This document shows positions 26,283-35,530 of a DNA stretch of 64,000 nucleotides, piece after piece. A model generated the notes under the pieces. That model saw nothing but the letters and a program-made list of their open reading frames with translations, was not told where the DNA came from and searched no databases. Position numbers and translations under genes: made by a program. Location: positions 2,982,501 through 3,046,500 of the forward strand of contig NZ_JAJOZB010000001.1 in the NCBI RefSeq assembly GCF_023701745.1. The letters are read 5' to 3'. This stretch comes from Streptomyces sp. RKAG293. GTDB taxonomy: Bacteria > Actinomycetota > Actinomycetes > Streptomycetales > Streptomycetaceae. Each line of letters begins with the position of its first letter. Positions within the stretch are counted from its first letter, which is position 1.

Positions 26283-26510
26283 ATGTCCTCCACCACCGCA
26301 TCGTCCCGCGTACCGAAGCGTTCCTCGTACGACGCCGTGATCGTCGGCGGCGGCCACAACGGTCTGGTGGCCGCCGCCTACCCGGCCCGCGCCGGCCGCA
26401 GCGTGCTGCTGCCGGAGCGGCTGACCGGCGGCGCGCGGCAGGGCGGACGGACGGGTCGCCGGACCCATCGGCGATACTTCCTCGGGTACGTACCGAGGAG
26501 GGCACCATGA
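26283..26510 (+). pseudogene. N-terminal remnant of an FAD-dependent oxidoreductase (phytoene-dehydrogenase-like)
   Basis: An ATG 13 bp after ddaH opens MSSTTASSRVPKRSSYDAV, followed by IVGGGHNGLVAAAYPARAGRS. This is the beta-alpha-beta FAD-binding start of NAD(P)/FAD oxidoreductases of the CrtI/phytoene dehydrogenase type, where GxGxxG is followed by a conserved E (here LLPERL). After about 50 residues (near 26432) the match stops and the frame runs as unrelated Arg-rich sequence into the corA start. An enzyme of about 500 residues has been reduced to its first tenth. A few substitutions (Pro for Leu) also suggest decay. Confidence 0.75.
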
Positions 26511-27598
26511 CAGGTCGGCAGTGGCGCAGAAGCGGGAGCGGGGGCAGGTGGCACACCCTCGACGAGGGCGGCGGCGCGCTGCCCGCGCCCCGCAAGTGCA
26601 CCGCGGACGTGATCGTGGACTGCGCGGTGTACGAGGACGGCAAGCGCTCCGCGACCCTGCCGCCGCGTGAGGCGCTGGCGGCGGCCAGGGAGCGGCCGGG
26701 CGGTTTCGCCTGGATCGGGCTCTACCAGCCGGACGCCGAGCACCTCGTGGAGATCGCCGATGTGTTCGGCCTGCATCCGCTCGCCGTGGAGGACGCCGTC
26801 AAGGCGCATCAGCGGCCGAAGCTGGAGAGCTACGGCGACACGCTCTTCCTGGTGCTGAAGACGATCGTCTTCGTGGAGCACGAGAAGCTGACGGCGACCA
26901 GTGAGGTCGTCGACACCGGCGAGATCATGATGTTCCTGGGCAAGGACTTCGTCGTGGTCGTCCGGCACGGCAGCGCGCCGGGCCTGTCCCGGGTGCGCAG
27001 TTCCCTGGAGGCGCGGCCCGACCTGCTGGCGCAGGGTCCTGCGTCGGTGCTGCACGCGATCGCGGACCAGGTCGTCGACGACTACCTGGACGTCGCGGAC
27101 CGGGTGGAGCTGGATGTGGACCAGCTGGAGTCCGATGTGTTCTCGGCCGGGCACGGCGACGACGCGGAGCGGATCTACCAGCTGAAGCGCGAGCTGATCG
27201 AGTTCAAGCGGGCCGTCCATCCGATGGCCCGGCCGCTGCAGCGCCTCGCGGAGGACCCGTACGCCGTCATCGGGCCCGAGGTCGGCCGGTATCTGCGGGA
27301 CGTCGCCGACCATCTGTCCCACGTCCGGGAGCGGCTGGCGGGCTACACCGAGTTGGTGGACGGGCTGTTGTCGGCCAATCTCAGCCAGCTCGCCGTGCAG
27401 CAGAACACCGATATGCGGCGTATCAGCGCGGCCGCCGCGATCCTCGCGATCCCGACGATGATCGCCGGTTTCTACGGGATGAACTTCGAGCACATGCCGG
27501 AACTGAAGTGGACCTTCGGTTACCCGCTGATGGTCGGGGTGACGGCCGTGCTGTCCGCGGTGGTCTACCGGGCCTTCCGGCGCTACGGCTGGCTCTGA
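26507..27598 (+). CDS. corA: CorA-family magnesium/cobalt transporter
   Basis: 363 residues. A long soluble N-terminal funnel domain (FAWIGLYQPDAEHLVEIADVFGLHPLAVEDAV is the conserved CorA start region) is followed by two C-terminal helices with the selectivity motif YGMNFEHMPELKW between them. CorA pentamers carry Mg2+ and sometimes Co2+ or Ni2+ across the membrane. The gene stands alone after the oxidoreductase remnant and converges on the methyltransferase. Confidence 0.95.
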   Translation: MTGRQWRRSGSGGRWHTLDEGGGALPAPRKCTADVIVDCAVYEDGKRSATLPPREALAAARERPGGFAWIGLYQPDAEHLVEIADVFGLHPLAVEDAVKAHQRPKLESYGDTLFLVLKTIVFVEHEKLTATSEVVDTGEIMMFLGKDFVVVVRHGSAPGLSRVRSSLEARPDLLAQGPASVLHAIADQVVDDYLDVADRVELDVDQLESDVFSAGHGDDAERIYQLKRELIEFKRAVHPMARPLQRLAEDPYAVIGPEVGRYLRDVADHLSHVRERLAGYTELVDGLLSANLSQLAVQQNTDMRRISAAAAILAIPTMIAGFYGMNFEHMPELKWTFGYPLMVGVTAVLSAVVYRAFRRYGWL

Positions 27599-27608
27599 GC
27601 CGGCCGGC

Positions 27609-28631
27609 TCAGGAGTCCGTGGAGTCCGGGGATTCCTCGGCGGGCGGCGGCCAGGGATCGCCCGAGTCCGCGTCGCGGGCGGCGCGGTAGAGGTCGCCGT
27701 GCCGCTTCTTGGTGATGATGCTGCGGGAGAGTCCGTCGTCCCGGGTGCACAGGTCGAGCAGCACCTGGCCCTTGCGGATCTGCGGGTGCCGCACGACGCG
27801 CCCGGCGGCGGGCGCGGCCGGGAAGCGGGCGGCCGCGACATAGCTGAACTTCTCGTCCTCGTACGGCAGTGAGCCGCCCTTGATCTGGCGGTGCAGCGAG
27901 GAGCGGTTCACCCGGGCCGCGAAGTGGCACCAGTCGGTGCCCTCTATCGGGCAGGTCCCGTTGTGCGGGCAGGGGGCGAGCACCGTGTACCCGGCGGCGA
28001 GGAGCTGGTCGCGCGCGGCGATGACCCGGGCGTAGCCGTCCGGGGTGCCGGGCTCGACGATCACCACGGCGCCCAGCGCCGCGCGGGCGGCCTCGGCGAC
28101 GACGGAGACGCGGGCGGCGGCGTCCAGTTCGCCGAGCACGTACGAGACGGTGACCAGGTCGGACCCGGGCAGCCGTACGGCGCCGCCGAGCGGGGCCCGG
28201 CGCCATTCGGTGTCCCGTACCGCCGCGGAGTCGGCGCCGGCGGCCAGTTCGCGGCCGAGGGTGAGGGCGGCGTCGGACCAGTCCAGGACGGTGCTGGTGT
28301 GGGTGTCCTGCCGCCAGGTGTCGGCGACCGCCCAGGTCGCCGCCCCGGTGCCGCCGCCCACGTCCAGATGGGTGGCCGGGGCCCAGGTGCCCGCCCGCGC
28401 CTGGAACTCCGCGAGCGCGGAGCGGACGGCGGCGTAGGTGGCGGGCATCCGGTACGCGGCGTACGCGGCGACGTCTGAGGCGTCCCGCAGGATCGGGGCG
28501 TCGGTCGGCGTCTCGCCTCGGTAGGCTGCGATCAGCCGGTCGACCGCCTGGGCCGCCCGGTTCGGCGGCAGACCGTCGAGCAGGCCGTTGAGCGCGGCGC
28601 GCAGGTCGTCGGGGGCTTGCAAGGTGGACAC
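27609..28631 (-). CDS. Rsm22-like methyltransferase associated with the small ribosomal subunit
   Basis: 340 residues from GTG 28631 (VSTLQAPDDLRAAL); the frame is open to 28697 but the extra N-terminus is Arg-rich and not conserved-looking. The SAM-binding motif is HLDVGGGTGAATW, with VSYVLGELD further on. Family cysteines appear in APCPHNGTCPI and DWCHF, followed by HRQIKGG and EDEKFSYVA, the pattern of Rsm22, whose yeast mitochondrial relative is needed for ribosome assembly and binds an iron-sulphur cluster. The role here is inferred from the family. Confidence 0.85.
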   Translation of the reverse strand: MSTLQAPDDLRAALNGLLDGLPPNRAAQAVDRLIAAYRGETPTDAPILRDASDVAAYAAYRMPATYAAVRSALAEFQARAGTWAPATHLDVGGGTGAATWAVADTWRQDTHTSTVLDWSDAALTLGRELAAGADSAAVRDTEWRRAPLGGAVRLPGSDLVTVSYVLGELDAAARVSVVAEAARAALGAVVIVEPGTPDGYARVIAARDQLLAAGYTVLAPCPHNGTCPIEGTDWCHFAARVNRSSLHRQIKGGSLPYEDEKFSYVAAARFPAAPAAGRVVRHPQIRKGQVLLDLCTRDDGLSRSIITKKRHGDLYRAARDADSGDPWPPPAEESPDSTDS

Positions 28632-28952
28632 AAGCGACAACTGTAAGGGGCGCCGCCCCAGGCGCCGTCCCGGCCACCGGACGCTCACCCTCCGCATCCG
28701 GTCCGGTACCAGGACGATACGTTCCGGGCGAGGTCACCCCCGGTTGTAACCATGAAGTGGACGCCCGCCATACTCCGTATGGCCATGTTGTGCAGCTGAG
28801 CTATTAACTTGGACACAACAACGGCTCGAATATACGTAAACCGCAGCGGATGACCACTCTTTTGGCCTAGCGTTCCGGTTTATCACGGCGCACTGCTGCT
28901 TGGGGAAGTAGCAACCGCGCCCACAGTTGGTCGCGATGTGCCAGGGGGGTCC
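28632..28952 (+). promoter_or_regulatory. intergenic region before the polysaccharide locus with a candidate sigma70-type promoter
   Basis: These 320 bp hold no gene and are clearly more AT-rich than the surroundings. A candidate promoter for the sugar transferase gene is TTGGAC at 28809-28814, 16 bp spacer, TATACG at 28831-28836, giving a leader of roughly 110 nt. The Rsm22 promoter must also lie here. No clear operator repeat is visible. Confidence 0.45.
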
Positions 28953-30431
28953 ATGCGGCGTGTCGAAGTACCCAATGGTCTGATCGAAGCCGAACCGAAA
29001 CCCGTGCGGAGCAAGGCTCCGCGCGGACTCAGTGACAAACCGACGTGGTACCTGCCGGTGGCGCTAGCCGTCGACCTGGTGGGTATCGCACTGCCCGTGG
29101 CGCTCGTGTTCCAGGCGACGCGTCAACCGTACCCATGGGCATGCGCAGTGGTGGCCGCGGTGGCCTGGCTGTGCGTGCAGGCGGGCAGGCACCGCTATGC
29201 GGCGCGGTCCCTGGGCGAGTCCCGGGCCGCGTTGCCAGTCCTGTACGACTGGCTGATCCTGCTCGGAGTGCTGGCCGTCGCGCGTACCGCGGTCGGCGAG
29301 ATCTCCGAGCCCCCGCTGGCGCTGCTCGGGCTCGCGCCCGGACTGCTGCTGACCGCTTCCTGCCGCAAGATGACGCACCGGCATCTCGCGGCGGCCCGCC
29401 GCGAGGCGCACGCGGTCCGCAAGGTCCTGGTGATCGGCGAGCCGAGCGCCGCGGACCATGTCGTCGGCCACCTGGCCGGACGCACCGACCACGCCTATGT
29501 GGTCGTCGGTGTCGTCCCGGTCGGGAACGCCAACCTCGAATGCGGCGCCCCGGTCAGTGCCCGGCTGGGCTCCGTGATGCCCAGCGCCCCGAGCGGCGAC
29601 TCCGCGCTCGTGCTGGGCGCCGCCCGGGACCACCGCGCGGAACTCGTACTGGTGGCACCGGGACCGCGGATGGCCGGAGAGCGGCTGAAACGTTTGTCCT
29701 GGGCGCTGCACGACGCGGGACTGCCGCTGGCGGTCCTGCCGGGACTGGTGGACGTGTCCATGCGCCGCGTCCAGCTCGCCGCGCCCGCCGGGCTGGCGAT
29801 GCTCCACATCGCCCCGCCCACCCGGCGCGGGGTCCAGATCCAGCTCAAGTCGGCGATGGACCGGGCCGGCGCCGCCGCCGGCCTGCTGCTGCTGGCACCG
29901 CTGTTCGGTCTGATCGCCGCCGCCATCCGGCTCGGGTCACCCGGCCCGGCCTTCCACAAGCAGATCCGGCACGGCCAGAACTGCGCGCCTTTCACCATGT
30001 GGAAGTTCCGCACCATGGTCGTGGACGCCGAGGCCCGCAAGGCCGAACTGACGGCCGCCAACGAGAACGACGGCCTGATGTTCAAGATGCGCCGGGACCC
30101 CCGGGTCACCAGCGTCGGCCGGCTGCTGCGCCGCTGCTCGCTCGACGAACTACCGCAGCTCGTCAATGTGCTGCGCGGTGAGATGTCACTGGTCGGGCCG
30201 CGCCCGCCGCTGCCGGAGGAGGTGGCCCGCTATGACGAGATCGAGCTGCGCCGCCTCGCCGTCAAACCGGGTATCACCGGACTCTGGCAGGTCAGCGGAC
30301 GTTCCGACCTGTCCTGGGACGAGACGGTCGCACTCGACCTGCAGTACGTCGACAACTGGTCGTTCACCAGTGATGTCGACGTGATGGCCCGCACGCTCCG
30401 TGCTGTGGTCGACGGACGAGGAGCGTATTAG
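28953..30431 (+). CDS. polyprenyl-phosphate sugar-1-phosphate transferase (exopolysaccharide initiating enzyme)
   Basis: 492 residues from ATG 28953, preceded by a run of six G; GTG 28938 is a less likely start. The N-terminal half has about four to five transmembrane helices and a CoA-binding-like domain (VLVIGEPSAADHVVGHL). The C-terminal third is the bacterial sugar transferase domain: SAMDRAGAAAGLLLLAPLF, FTMWKFRTMVVDAE, RCSLDELPQLVNVLRGEMS, LVGPRPPLPEEV, KPGITGLWQVSGRSDL. It puts the first sugar phosphate on undecaprenyl phosphate in the inner leaflet and so starts the repeat unit of the polymer made by this locus. Confidence 0.93.
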   Translation: MRRVEVPNGLIEAEPKPVRSKAPRGLSDKPTWYLPVALAVDLVGIALPVALVFQATRQPYPWACAVVAAVAWLCVQAGRHRYAARSLGESRAALPVLYDWLILLGVLAVARTAVGEISEPPLALLGLAPGLLLTASCRKMTHRHLAAARREAHAVRKVLVIGEPSAADHVVGHLAGRTDHAYVVVGVVPVGNANLECGAPVSARLGSVMPSAPSGDSALVLGAARDHRAELVLVAPGPRMAGERLKRLSWALHDAGLPLAVLPGLVDVSMRRVQLAAPAGLAMLHIAPPTRRGVQIQLKSAMDRAGAAAGLLLLAPLFGLIAAAIRLGSPGPAFHKQIRHGQNCAPFTMWKFRTMVVDAEARKAELTAANENDGLMFKMRRDPRVTSVGRLLRRCSLDELPQLVNVLRGEMSLVGPRPPLPEEVARYDEIELRRLAVKPGITGLWQVSGRSDLSWDETVALDLQYVDNWSFTSDVDVMARTLRAVVDGRGAY

Positions 30432-30465
30432 ACCGGTGCCCTTCGTTCCTCCGCCCACCGACCCC

Positions 30466-31410
30466 TCACGCCTCGGACCGCCACTGGGTGTACACCGAGG
30501 CGATGCCGTCCCGCAGCGGGATCGTCGGCTTCCAGCCGAGATCCGTCAGCCGGGACACGTCCAGCAGTTTGCGCGGGGTGCCGTCCGGCTTGGTCGGGTC
30601 CCAGGCGATGGCACCCTCATATCCGACGACGTCCCTGACGGTCTGCGCGAGTTCGCGGATCGTCAGGTCGTCGCCGCAGCCGACGTTGACCGGCTCGTCG
30701 CCGTCGTAGGTGCGCAGCAGCAGCGCGCAGGCGGCGGCGAGATCGTCCACGTGCAGGAACTCGCGCCGCGGGGAGCCGGTGCCCCAGAGCTCGACGCTCT
30801 CCCGCCCGTCCCGCTTCGCCTCGTGGAAGCGGCGGATCAGGGCCGGCAGGACGTGCGAGGTCTCCAGGTCGAAGTTGTCGCCGGGGCCGTAGAGATTGGT
30901 CGGCATCGCCGAGATGTACGAGGCGCCGTACTGCCGCCGGTAGGACTGGATCTGGACGATGCCGGCGATCTTGGCGAGCGCGTACGGCTCGTTGGTCGGC
31001 TCCAGCGGGCCGGTGAGCAGCGCGTCCTCGCGGATCGGCTGCGGGGCGAGCTTGGGGTAGATGCAGGACGAGCCGAGGAAGAGCAGCCGGCCGACCCCCG
31101 CCGCGTGTGCGCCGGCGATGACGCTCAGCTGGATCCGCAGGTTGTCCTCGATGAACTGCACCGGATAGGTGCTGTTGGCCATGATCCCGCCGACCTTGGC
31201 GGCGGCGAGCACGACCGCGTCGGGCCGGACCTCCGCCAGGAACCGTCCGGTCTCCGCGGCGTCGCGCAGGTCCAGTCCGTCCCGGCCCCGGGTGATCACC
31301 TGGTAGCCGTCGGCGGTGAGCCGGCGGGTGACCGCCGAGCCGACCAGGCCGCGGTGTCCCGCGACGAAGATCCGGGCGCTGGGCGGGAGCAGTTCCCTCG
31401 TAGCCTTCAT
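30466..31410 (-). CDS. fcl: GDP-L-fucose synthase
   Basis: 314 residues. It is an extended SDR with NAD(P) motif GHRGLVGSAV, active-site Ser in LFLGSSCIYP, the catalytic YxxxK in PYALAKIAG and the family stretch NLYGPGDNFD. It epimerises and reduces GDP-4-keto-6-deoxymannose to GDP-L-fucose. It diverges from gmd, which makes its substrate; 96 bp between them hold both promoters. Together they give the locus GDP-fucose, or GDP-rhamnose/6-deoxytalose if another reductase acts. Confidence 0.94.
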   Translation of the reverse strand: MKATRELLPPSARIFVAGHRGLVGSAVTRRLTADGYQVITRGRDGLDLRDAAETGRFLAEVRPDAVVLAAAKVGGIMANSTYPVQFIEDNLRIQLSVIAGAHAAGVGRLLFLGSSCIYPKLAPQPIREDALLTGPLEPTNEPYALAKIAGIVQIQSYRRQYGASYISAMPTNLYGPGDNFDLETSHVLPALIRRFHEAKRDGRESVELWGTGSPRREFLHVDDLAAACALLLRTYDGDEPVNVGCGDDLTIRELAQTVRDVVGYEGAIAWDPTKPDGTPRKLLDVSRLTDLGWKPTIPLRDGIASVYTQWRSEA

Positions 31411-31506
31411 GACACCGGATTATGCCCTGCGGCATCACCCATTCGGGTCTGAGTCCAGCTTTCCGTACCAAACAGCAATATATCCGGATCCCTAAGGGGG
31501 GACCGC

Positions 31507-32520
31507 GTGAGCAAGAGCGCACTCATCACCGGCGTCACCGGCCAGGACGGCTCGTACCTGGCCGAACTGCTGCTCGCCAAGGGCTACACGGTGCACGGTC
31601 TCGTGCGCCGGTCGTCCAGTTTCAACACCGAGCGGATCGACCACATCTACCAGGGCCCGCAGGAGGAGAATCGTTCCCTCGTGCTGCACCACGCCGATCT
31701 GTCGGACGGCGTCGCCCTGGTGAACCTGCTGCGCGACCTGCGGCCCGACGAGGTGTACAACCTGGGCGCGCAGTCGCACGTCCGGGTCTCCTTCGACGCG
31801 CCGCTCTACACCGGCGACGTGACCGGGCTCGGCGCGCTGCGCCTGCTGGAGGCGGTCCGCGCGAGCGGCATCAGCACCCGCGTCTACCAGGCCTCGTCGT
31901 CGGAGATGTTCGGCGCCGCGCCGCCGCCGCAGAACGAGAGCACGCCGTTCCACCCGCGCAGCCCCTACGGCTGCGCCAAGGTCTTCGGCTACTGGTCGAC
32001 GGTGAACTACCGCGAGGCGTACGGAATGTTCGCCGTCAACGGGATCCTGTTCAACCACGAGTCCCCGCGCCGTGGCGAGACCTTCGTCACACGGAAGATC
32101 ACCCGCGCGGTGGCCCGGATCCAGGCCGGCCTTCAGGACCGGCTCTACCTCGGCAACCTCGACGCGGTCCGCGACTGGGGCTACGCGCCGGAGTACGTGG
32201 ACGCGATGTGGCGGATGCTGCAGTGCGACGAGCCGGACGACTATGTGGTCGCCACCGGTGAGGCTGCTACGGTGCGGCAGTTCGTGGAGACCGCCTTCGC
32301 CCATGCGGGACTGGATTGGGCCGAATACGTTCGCTACGACCCGAAGTACGAGCGGCCCAGTGAGGTCGACGCGCTCATCGGGGATGCGAGCAAGGCCCAC
32401 GACCTCCTTGGCTGGAAAGCATCGGTCAAGGTGGAAGAACTGGCTCGGATCATGGTGGATGCCGACATTCAGCACGTATCTGATCAGTTGGCGGGCGCAA
32501 CTGTGCGCATAGATCGCTAA
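31507..32520 (+). CDS. gmd: GDP-mannose 4,6-dehydratase
   Basis: 337 residues from GTG 31507, preceded by AAGGGGGGA. Marks of Gmd: [29 protein letters not shown], the [12 protein letters not shown] motif, SSSEMFG and the YxxxK in [12 protein letters not shown], then [19 protein letters not shown]. It converts GDP-mannose to GDP-4-keto-6-deoxy-mannose, feeding Fcl on the other strand. Confidence 0.96.
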   Translation: MSKSALITGVTGQDGSYLAELLLAKGYTVHGLVRRSSSFNTERIDHIYQGPQEENRSLVLHHADLSDGVALVNLLRDLRPDEVYNLGAQSHVRVSFDAPLYTGDVTGLGALRLLEAVRASGISTRVYQASSSEMFGAAPPPQNESTPFHPRSPYGCAKVFGYWSTVNYREAYGMFAVNGILFNHESPRRGETFVTRKITRAVARIQAGLQDRLYLGNLDAVRDWGYAPEYVDAMWRMLQCDEPDDYVVATGEAATVRQFVETAFAHAGLDWAEYVRYDPKYERPSEVDALIGDASKAHDLLGWKASVKVEELARIMVDADIQHVSDQLAGATVRIDR

Positions 32521-32624
32521 ATCTCGCCAAAATTGCAGACTAGGGACTACTGAGCGCCCTACTCTGCCCTGCACCGTCGGCTGTACGAGCCACGGGCAAA
32601 CGCTAGGGGCCTGGGGGGCTACGC

Positions 32625-34834
32625 ATGCGTAAATTGGGGGTGTTCTCGGTTGCCACCGCATTGGCGGCCGCGACACTGGGAGTGCTGACGTCGCACTCCG
32701 CGACGGCAACGACTCCGCCGGTCGCCATCACGGCGGACGACCTTTCGACCTGGCAGACCAACGGGATCGTCTGGGCCTTCGCCCAGGCGGACGGAGTGGT
32801 CTTCGCCGGGGGTACGTTCTCGGCCATCCGGCCGCCCGGCTCTGCAGCCGGCGTGAACGAACAGCCCGCGGTCAACTTCGCCGCGTTCGACACCACGACG
32901 GGCGCACCCACCGGGTGCCACCTGTCCTTCACCGGCGGCACGGGGACGGTCCGCGCGCTCACCGTCTCGCCGGACCACAAGACGCTGTACGCGGGCGGCT
33001 CCTTCGGATCCGTCAACGGCGTCGGGGTGAGCAACCTGGCGGCGATCGACATCGCCACCTGCACCCCGCGGAACGACTTCCACGTCGCCGTCACCGCCAC
33101 CGTGCGCGCGCTGACCGCGACCAGCGACACCGTCTACCTGGGCGGCGACTTCCAGTCCGTCGCGGGCCAGACCCGCGGCCACCTGGCCGCGATCACCACC
33201 ACGGGCACCCTGAAGCCGTGGACGGTCGACACCGACGAGACGGCGCGCGCCGTCGAGGTGGCGGCCGACGGCACCCATGTGATCGTCGGCGGTGACTTCT
33301 ACACCGTGAACGGCGCGAACTCGCACGCCCTGGCGGTGGTCGACGCGACCACCGGCGCCGTCACCAAGAACTACCCGAACGGCTTCTTCGACAACACGTC
33401 GGTCGTCAAGGACATCGTCACCGACAGCACCGGCTTCTACGTCGCCAACGAGGGCACCGGCGGCGGCGTGTTCGACGGCCGTACCGCCTTCAACAACAGC
33501 GACTGGAACCAGCGCTGGCGGGACACCTGCCTGGGCGCCACCCAGAACCTGGCGCTCTACCAGTCGGTCCTCTACAGCGGTTCGCACGCCCACGACTGCT
33601 CGACCATGGGCGAGTACCCGGACGGCAACCGCCACCACCTGCTGGCCGAGTCGGTCGACAGCCCGGCGCTGCTCCCCTGGTTCCCCGACACCAACGACGG
33701 TCTCGGCGAGCTGGTCGGCCCGCGCGTGCTGATCGTCGCTTCCGGCGGCGGCAAGGACTACCTCTGGGCCGGCGGCGGTTTCACCACCACCAACCTCAAG
33801 GCCCAGCAGGGCCTGACGCGCTTCTCGAGCGGTCCTGACACCGGGGCGCCCAGCGTCCCGCAGGTCGTCGCGTCGAGCGTGGAGCCCGGCAAGGTCCAGG
33901 TCCGCTGGCAGTCCAGCCTGGACCTCGACGACAACAACCTGACCTACAACGTGTACCGGAACAACGGTGCCACCCCGGTCTACACCGTCAGCGCCTCCTC
34001 GCTGCCGTGGGTGCGGCCGCAGCTCACCTTCACCGACACCGATGTGGTGGCGGGCACCTCGTACACCTACCGGGTGTCGGCGAGCGACGGCACCAACGTC
34101 AGCGCCAAGTCGGCCAACGCGACGGCCGTCGCCGCGGCCACCGCCGAGACGTACCCCGCCAGGGTGATCGCCGACGGCGCCGGCCTGTACTGGCGCTACG
34201 ACGAGACGGCCGGCTACCTCGCGGACGCCTCGGGCAACCAGGTCGCCGGCGACAACGTCGGCTACTCGACCCGCCGGGTCGTCCCCGCCGCGGTCAAGGG
34301 CGGCAGCACCGCGGTCACGTACAACGGCACCAGCCAGTACTCCTACAGTGACCGCGCCTTCCCCGCCCGACCTCGTACAGCGTCGAGACCTGGTTCAAGA
34401 CCACCACCACCAAGGGTGGCAAGCTGGTCGGCTTCGGCAGCAACACCGACGGCCGGCTCAGCGCCAGCTACGACAAGCACATCTACATGACCAACAGCGG
34501 TCAGCTGGTCTTCGGCATCTACAACGCCGGACAGCGCACCATCGCGAGCGGCGCCGGCCTGAACAACGGCCAGTGGCACCACGTGGTCGGCACCCAGGGC
34601 TCCAACGGCCTGCGGCTGTACGTCGACGGAAACCTCGTGGCCAGCAACGCCGCGTACACCACCAGCCAGGACTACACCGGTTACTGGCACGTCGGCGGCG
34701 ACCAGCTCTACGGCTGGCCGAGCCTTCCCGCGAGCAACTACTTCGCGGGCTCCATCGACGAGACCGCGATCTACCCGAGCGTTCTGACTCCCGCGCAGAT
34801 CGCCCAGCACCACACCCTGGGGCTCACCGGATGA
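32625..34834 (+). pseudogene. secreted beta-propeller/FN3/LamG protein, interrupted by an apparent 1-bp frameshift
   Basis: A signal peptide (MRKLGVFSVATALAAATLG) leads to a propeller-like region with repeated GGxF blades (VFAGGTFSAI, LYAGGSFGSV, VYLGGDFQSV, VIVGGDFYTV, LWAGGGFTTT; about residues 50-400). Next come an FN3-like domain (PQVVASSVEPGKVQVRWQSS) and a LamG/concanavalin-like domain. The reading frame breaks near 34366: ...YSDRAFPA continues properly as SYSVETWFKTTT only in another frame, to a stop at 34834. Three C stand where four would restore the frame; 2210 nt plus one base is exactly 737 codons. The rest is intact, so this is either a homopolymer error or a fresh mutation. Its start follows a GGGGGG leader. 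It probably binds the polysaccharide or acts at the cell surface. Confidence 0.82.
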
Positions 34835-35523
34835 TCCACCCGCTCCGGGCCGCCGCCGCCGCCGTCATCACGACGGCGGCGGCGGTGGTGTTCCTGACCG
34901 GCTGCTCCAGCAGCCATGACACGAAGGCCACCCCGCCCGCGGGGACCGGCCCGTCCGCCTCGGCCCCCGTCTCCGGCGGCCTCGACCAGAACCCCACCGC
35001 CACCGCCGCTCCGACCACTCCCGGGCCCACCGTCCCGGCGGCGGAACTGACCCCGGTGACGGGCTCCTTCACCAAGCAGCAGAAGCAGTACCTGACCGGC
35101 CGGGTGCCCAAGGGATCCGACCCCGCAGCCGTGCTCGAGCTCGGCCAGGAGTCCTGCGACAAGATCAAGTTCATCGCCAAGCGGGATCCCGACGCGGCGG
35201 CGAGCGGCATCGTCCTCGGCCAGATCGCGGGCGCGCACGACGCCGTGACCACGCTGTGCCCCGAGCAGAAGCCGGTACTCGCCGCGGCGGAGCACGGTTT
35301 CACCGACGGTGCCTTCACCGTCGGGAGCAAGCCGAAGTCCGGCAGCGTCATCACCCCCGGCACCTACCACGCGCCGACCCCGTCCAAGACCTGCGCCTGG
35401 ACGCTCACCGGCGCGAACGGCAAGCCGGTCTCCGGCAGCAAGGCCCTGGTCACCGTGCCGGCCGGCGCGCGCGGCTTCTCCAGCACGGGCTGCTCCGTCT
35501 GGCTCTTCTCGAAGGGGGCGTGA
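34831..35523 (+). CDS. lipoprotein of the polysaccharide locus, function unknown
   Basis: 230 residues. Its ATG overlaps the stop of the LamG protein (ATGA), so the pair is coupled, which supports that the LamG gene is meant to be read through. The signal peptide ends in lipobox LTGC, followed by a Ser/Thr/Pro linker. The mature domain contains four cysteines that could form disulphides (GQESCDKIKF, AVTTLCPEQK, SKTCAWTL, STGCSVWLF). I do not recognise the family. Confidence 0.8.
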   Translation: MIHPLRAAAAAVITTAAAVVFLTGCSSSHDTKATPPAGTGPSASAPVSGGLDQNPTATAAPTTPGPTVPAAELTPVTGSFTKQQKQYLTGRVPKGSDPAAVLELGQESCDKIKFIAKRDPDAAASGIVLGQIAGAHDAVTTLCPEQKPVLAAAEHGFTDGAFTVGSKPKSGSVITPGTYHAPTPSKTCAWTLTGANGKPVSGSKALVTVPAGARGFSSTGCSVWLFSKGA

Positions 35524-35530
35524 ACGGGGT

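Noticed and set aside
32555..32624. A c-di-GMP (GEMM) riboswitch before the LamG gene, because of CACGGGCAAAC
   Set aside because: Only the short GGGCAAAC string matches; the tetraloop-receptor hairpin and the ACGCAAAGCC half are not found.
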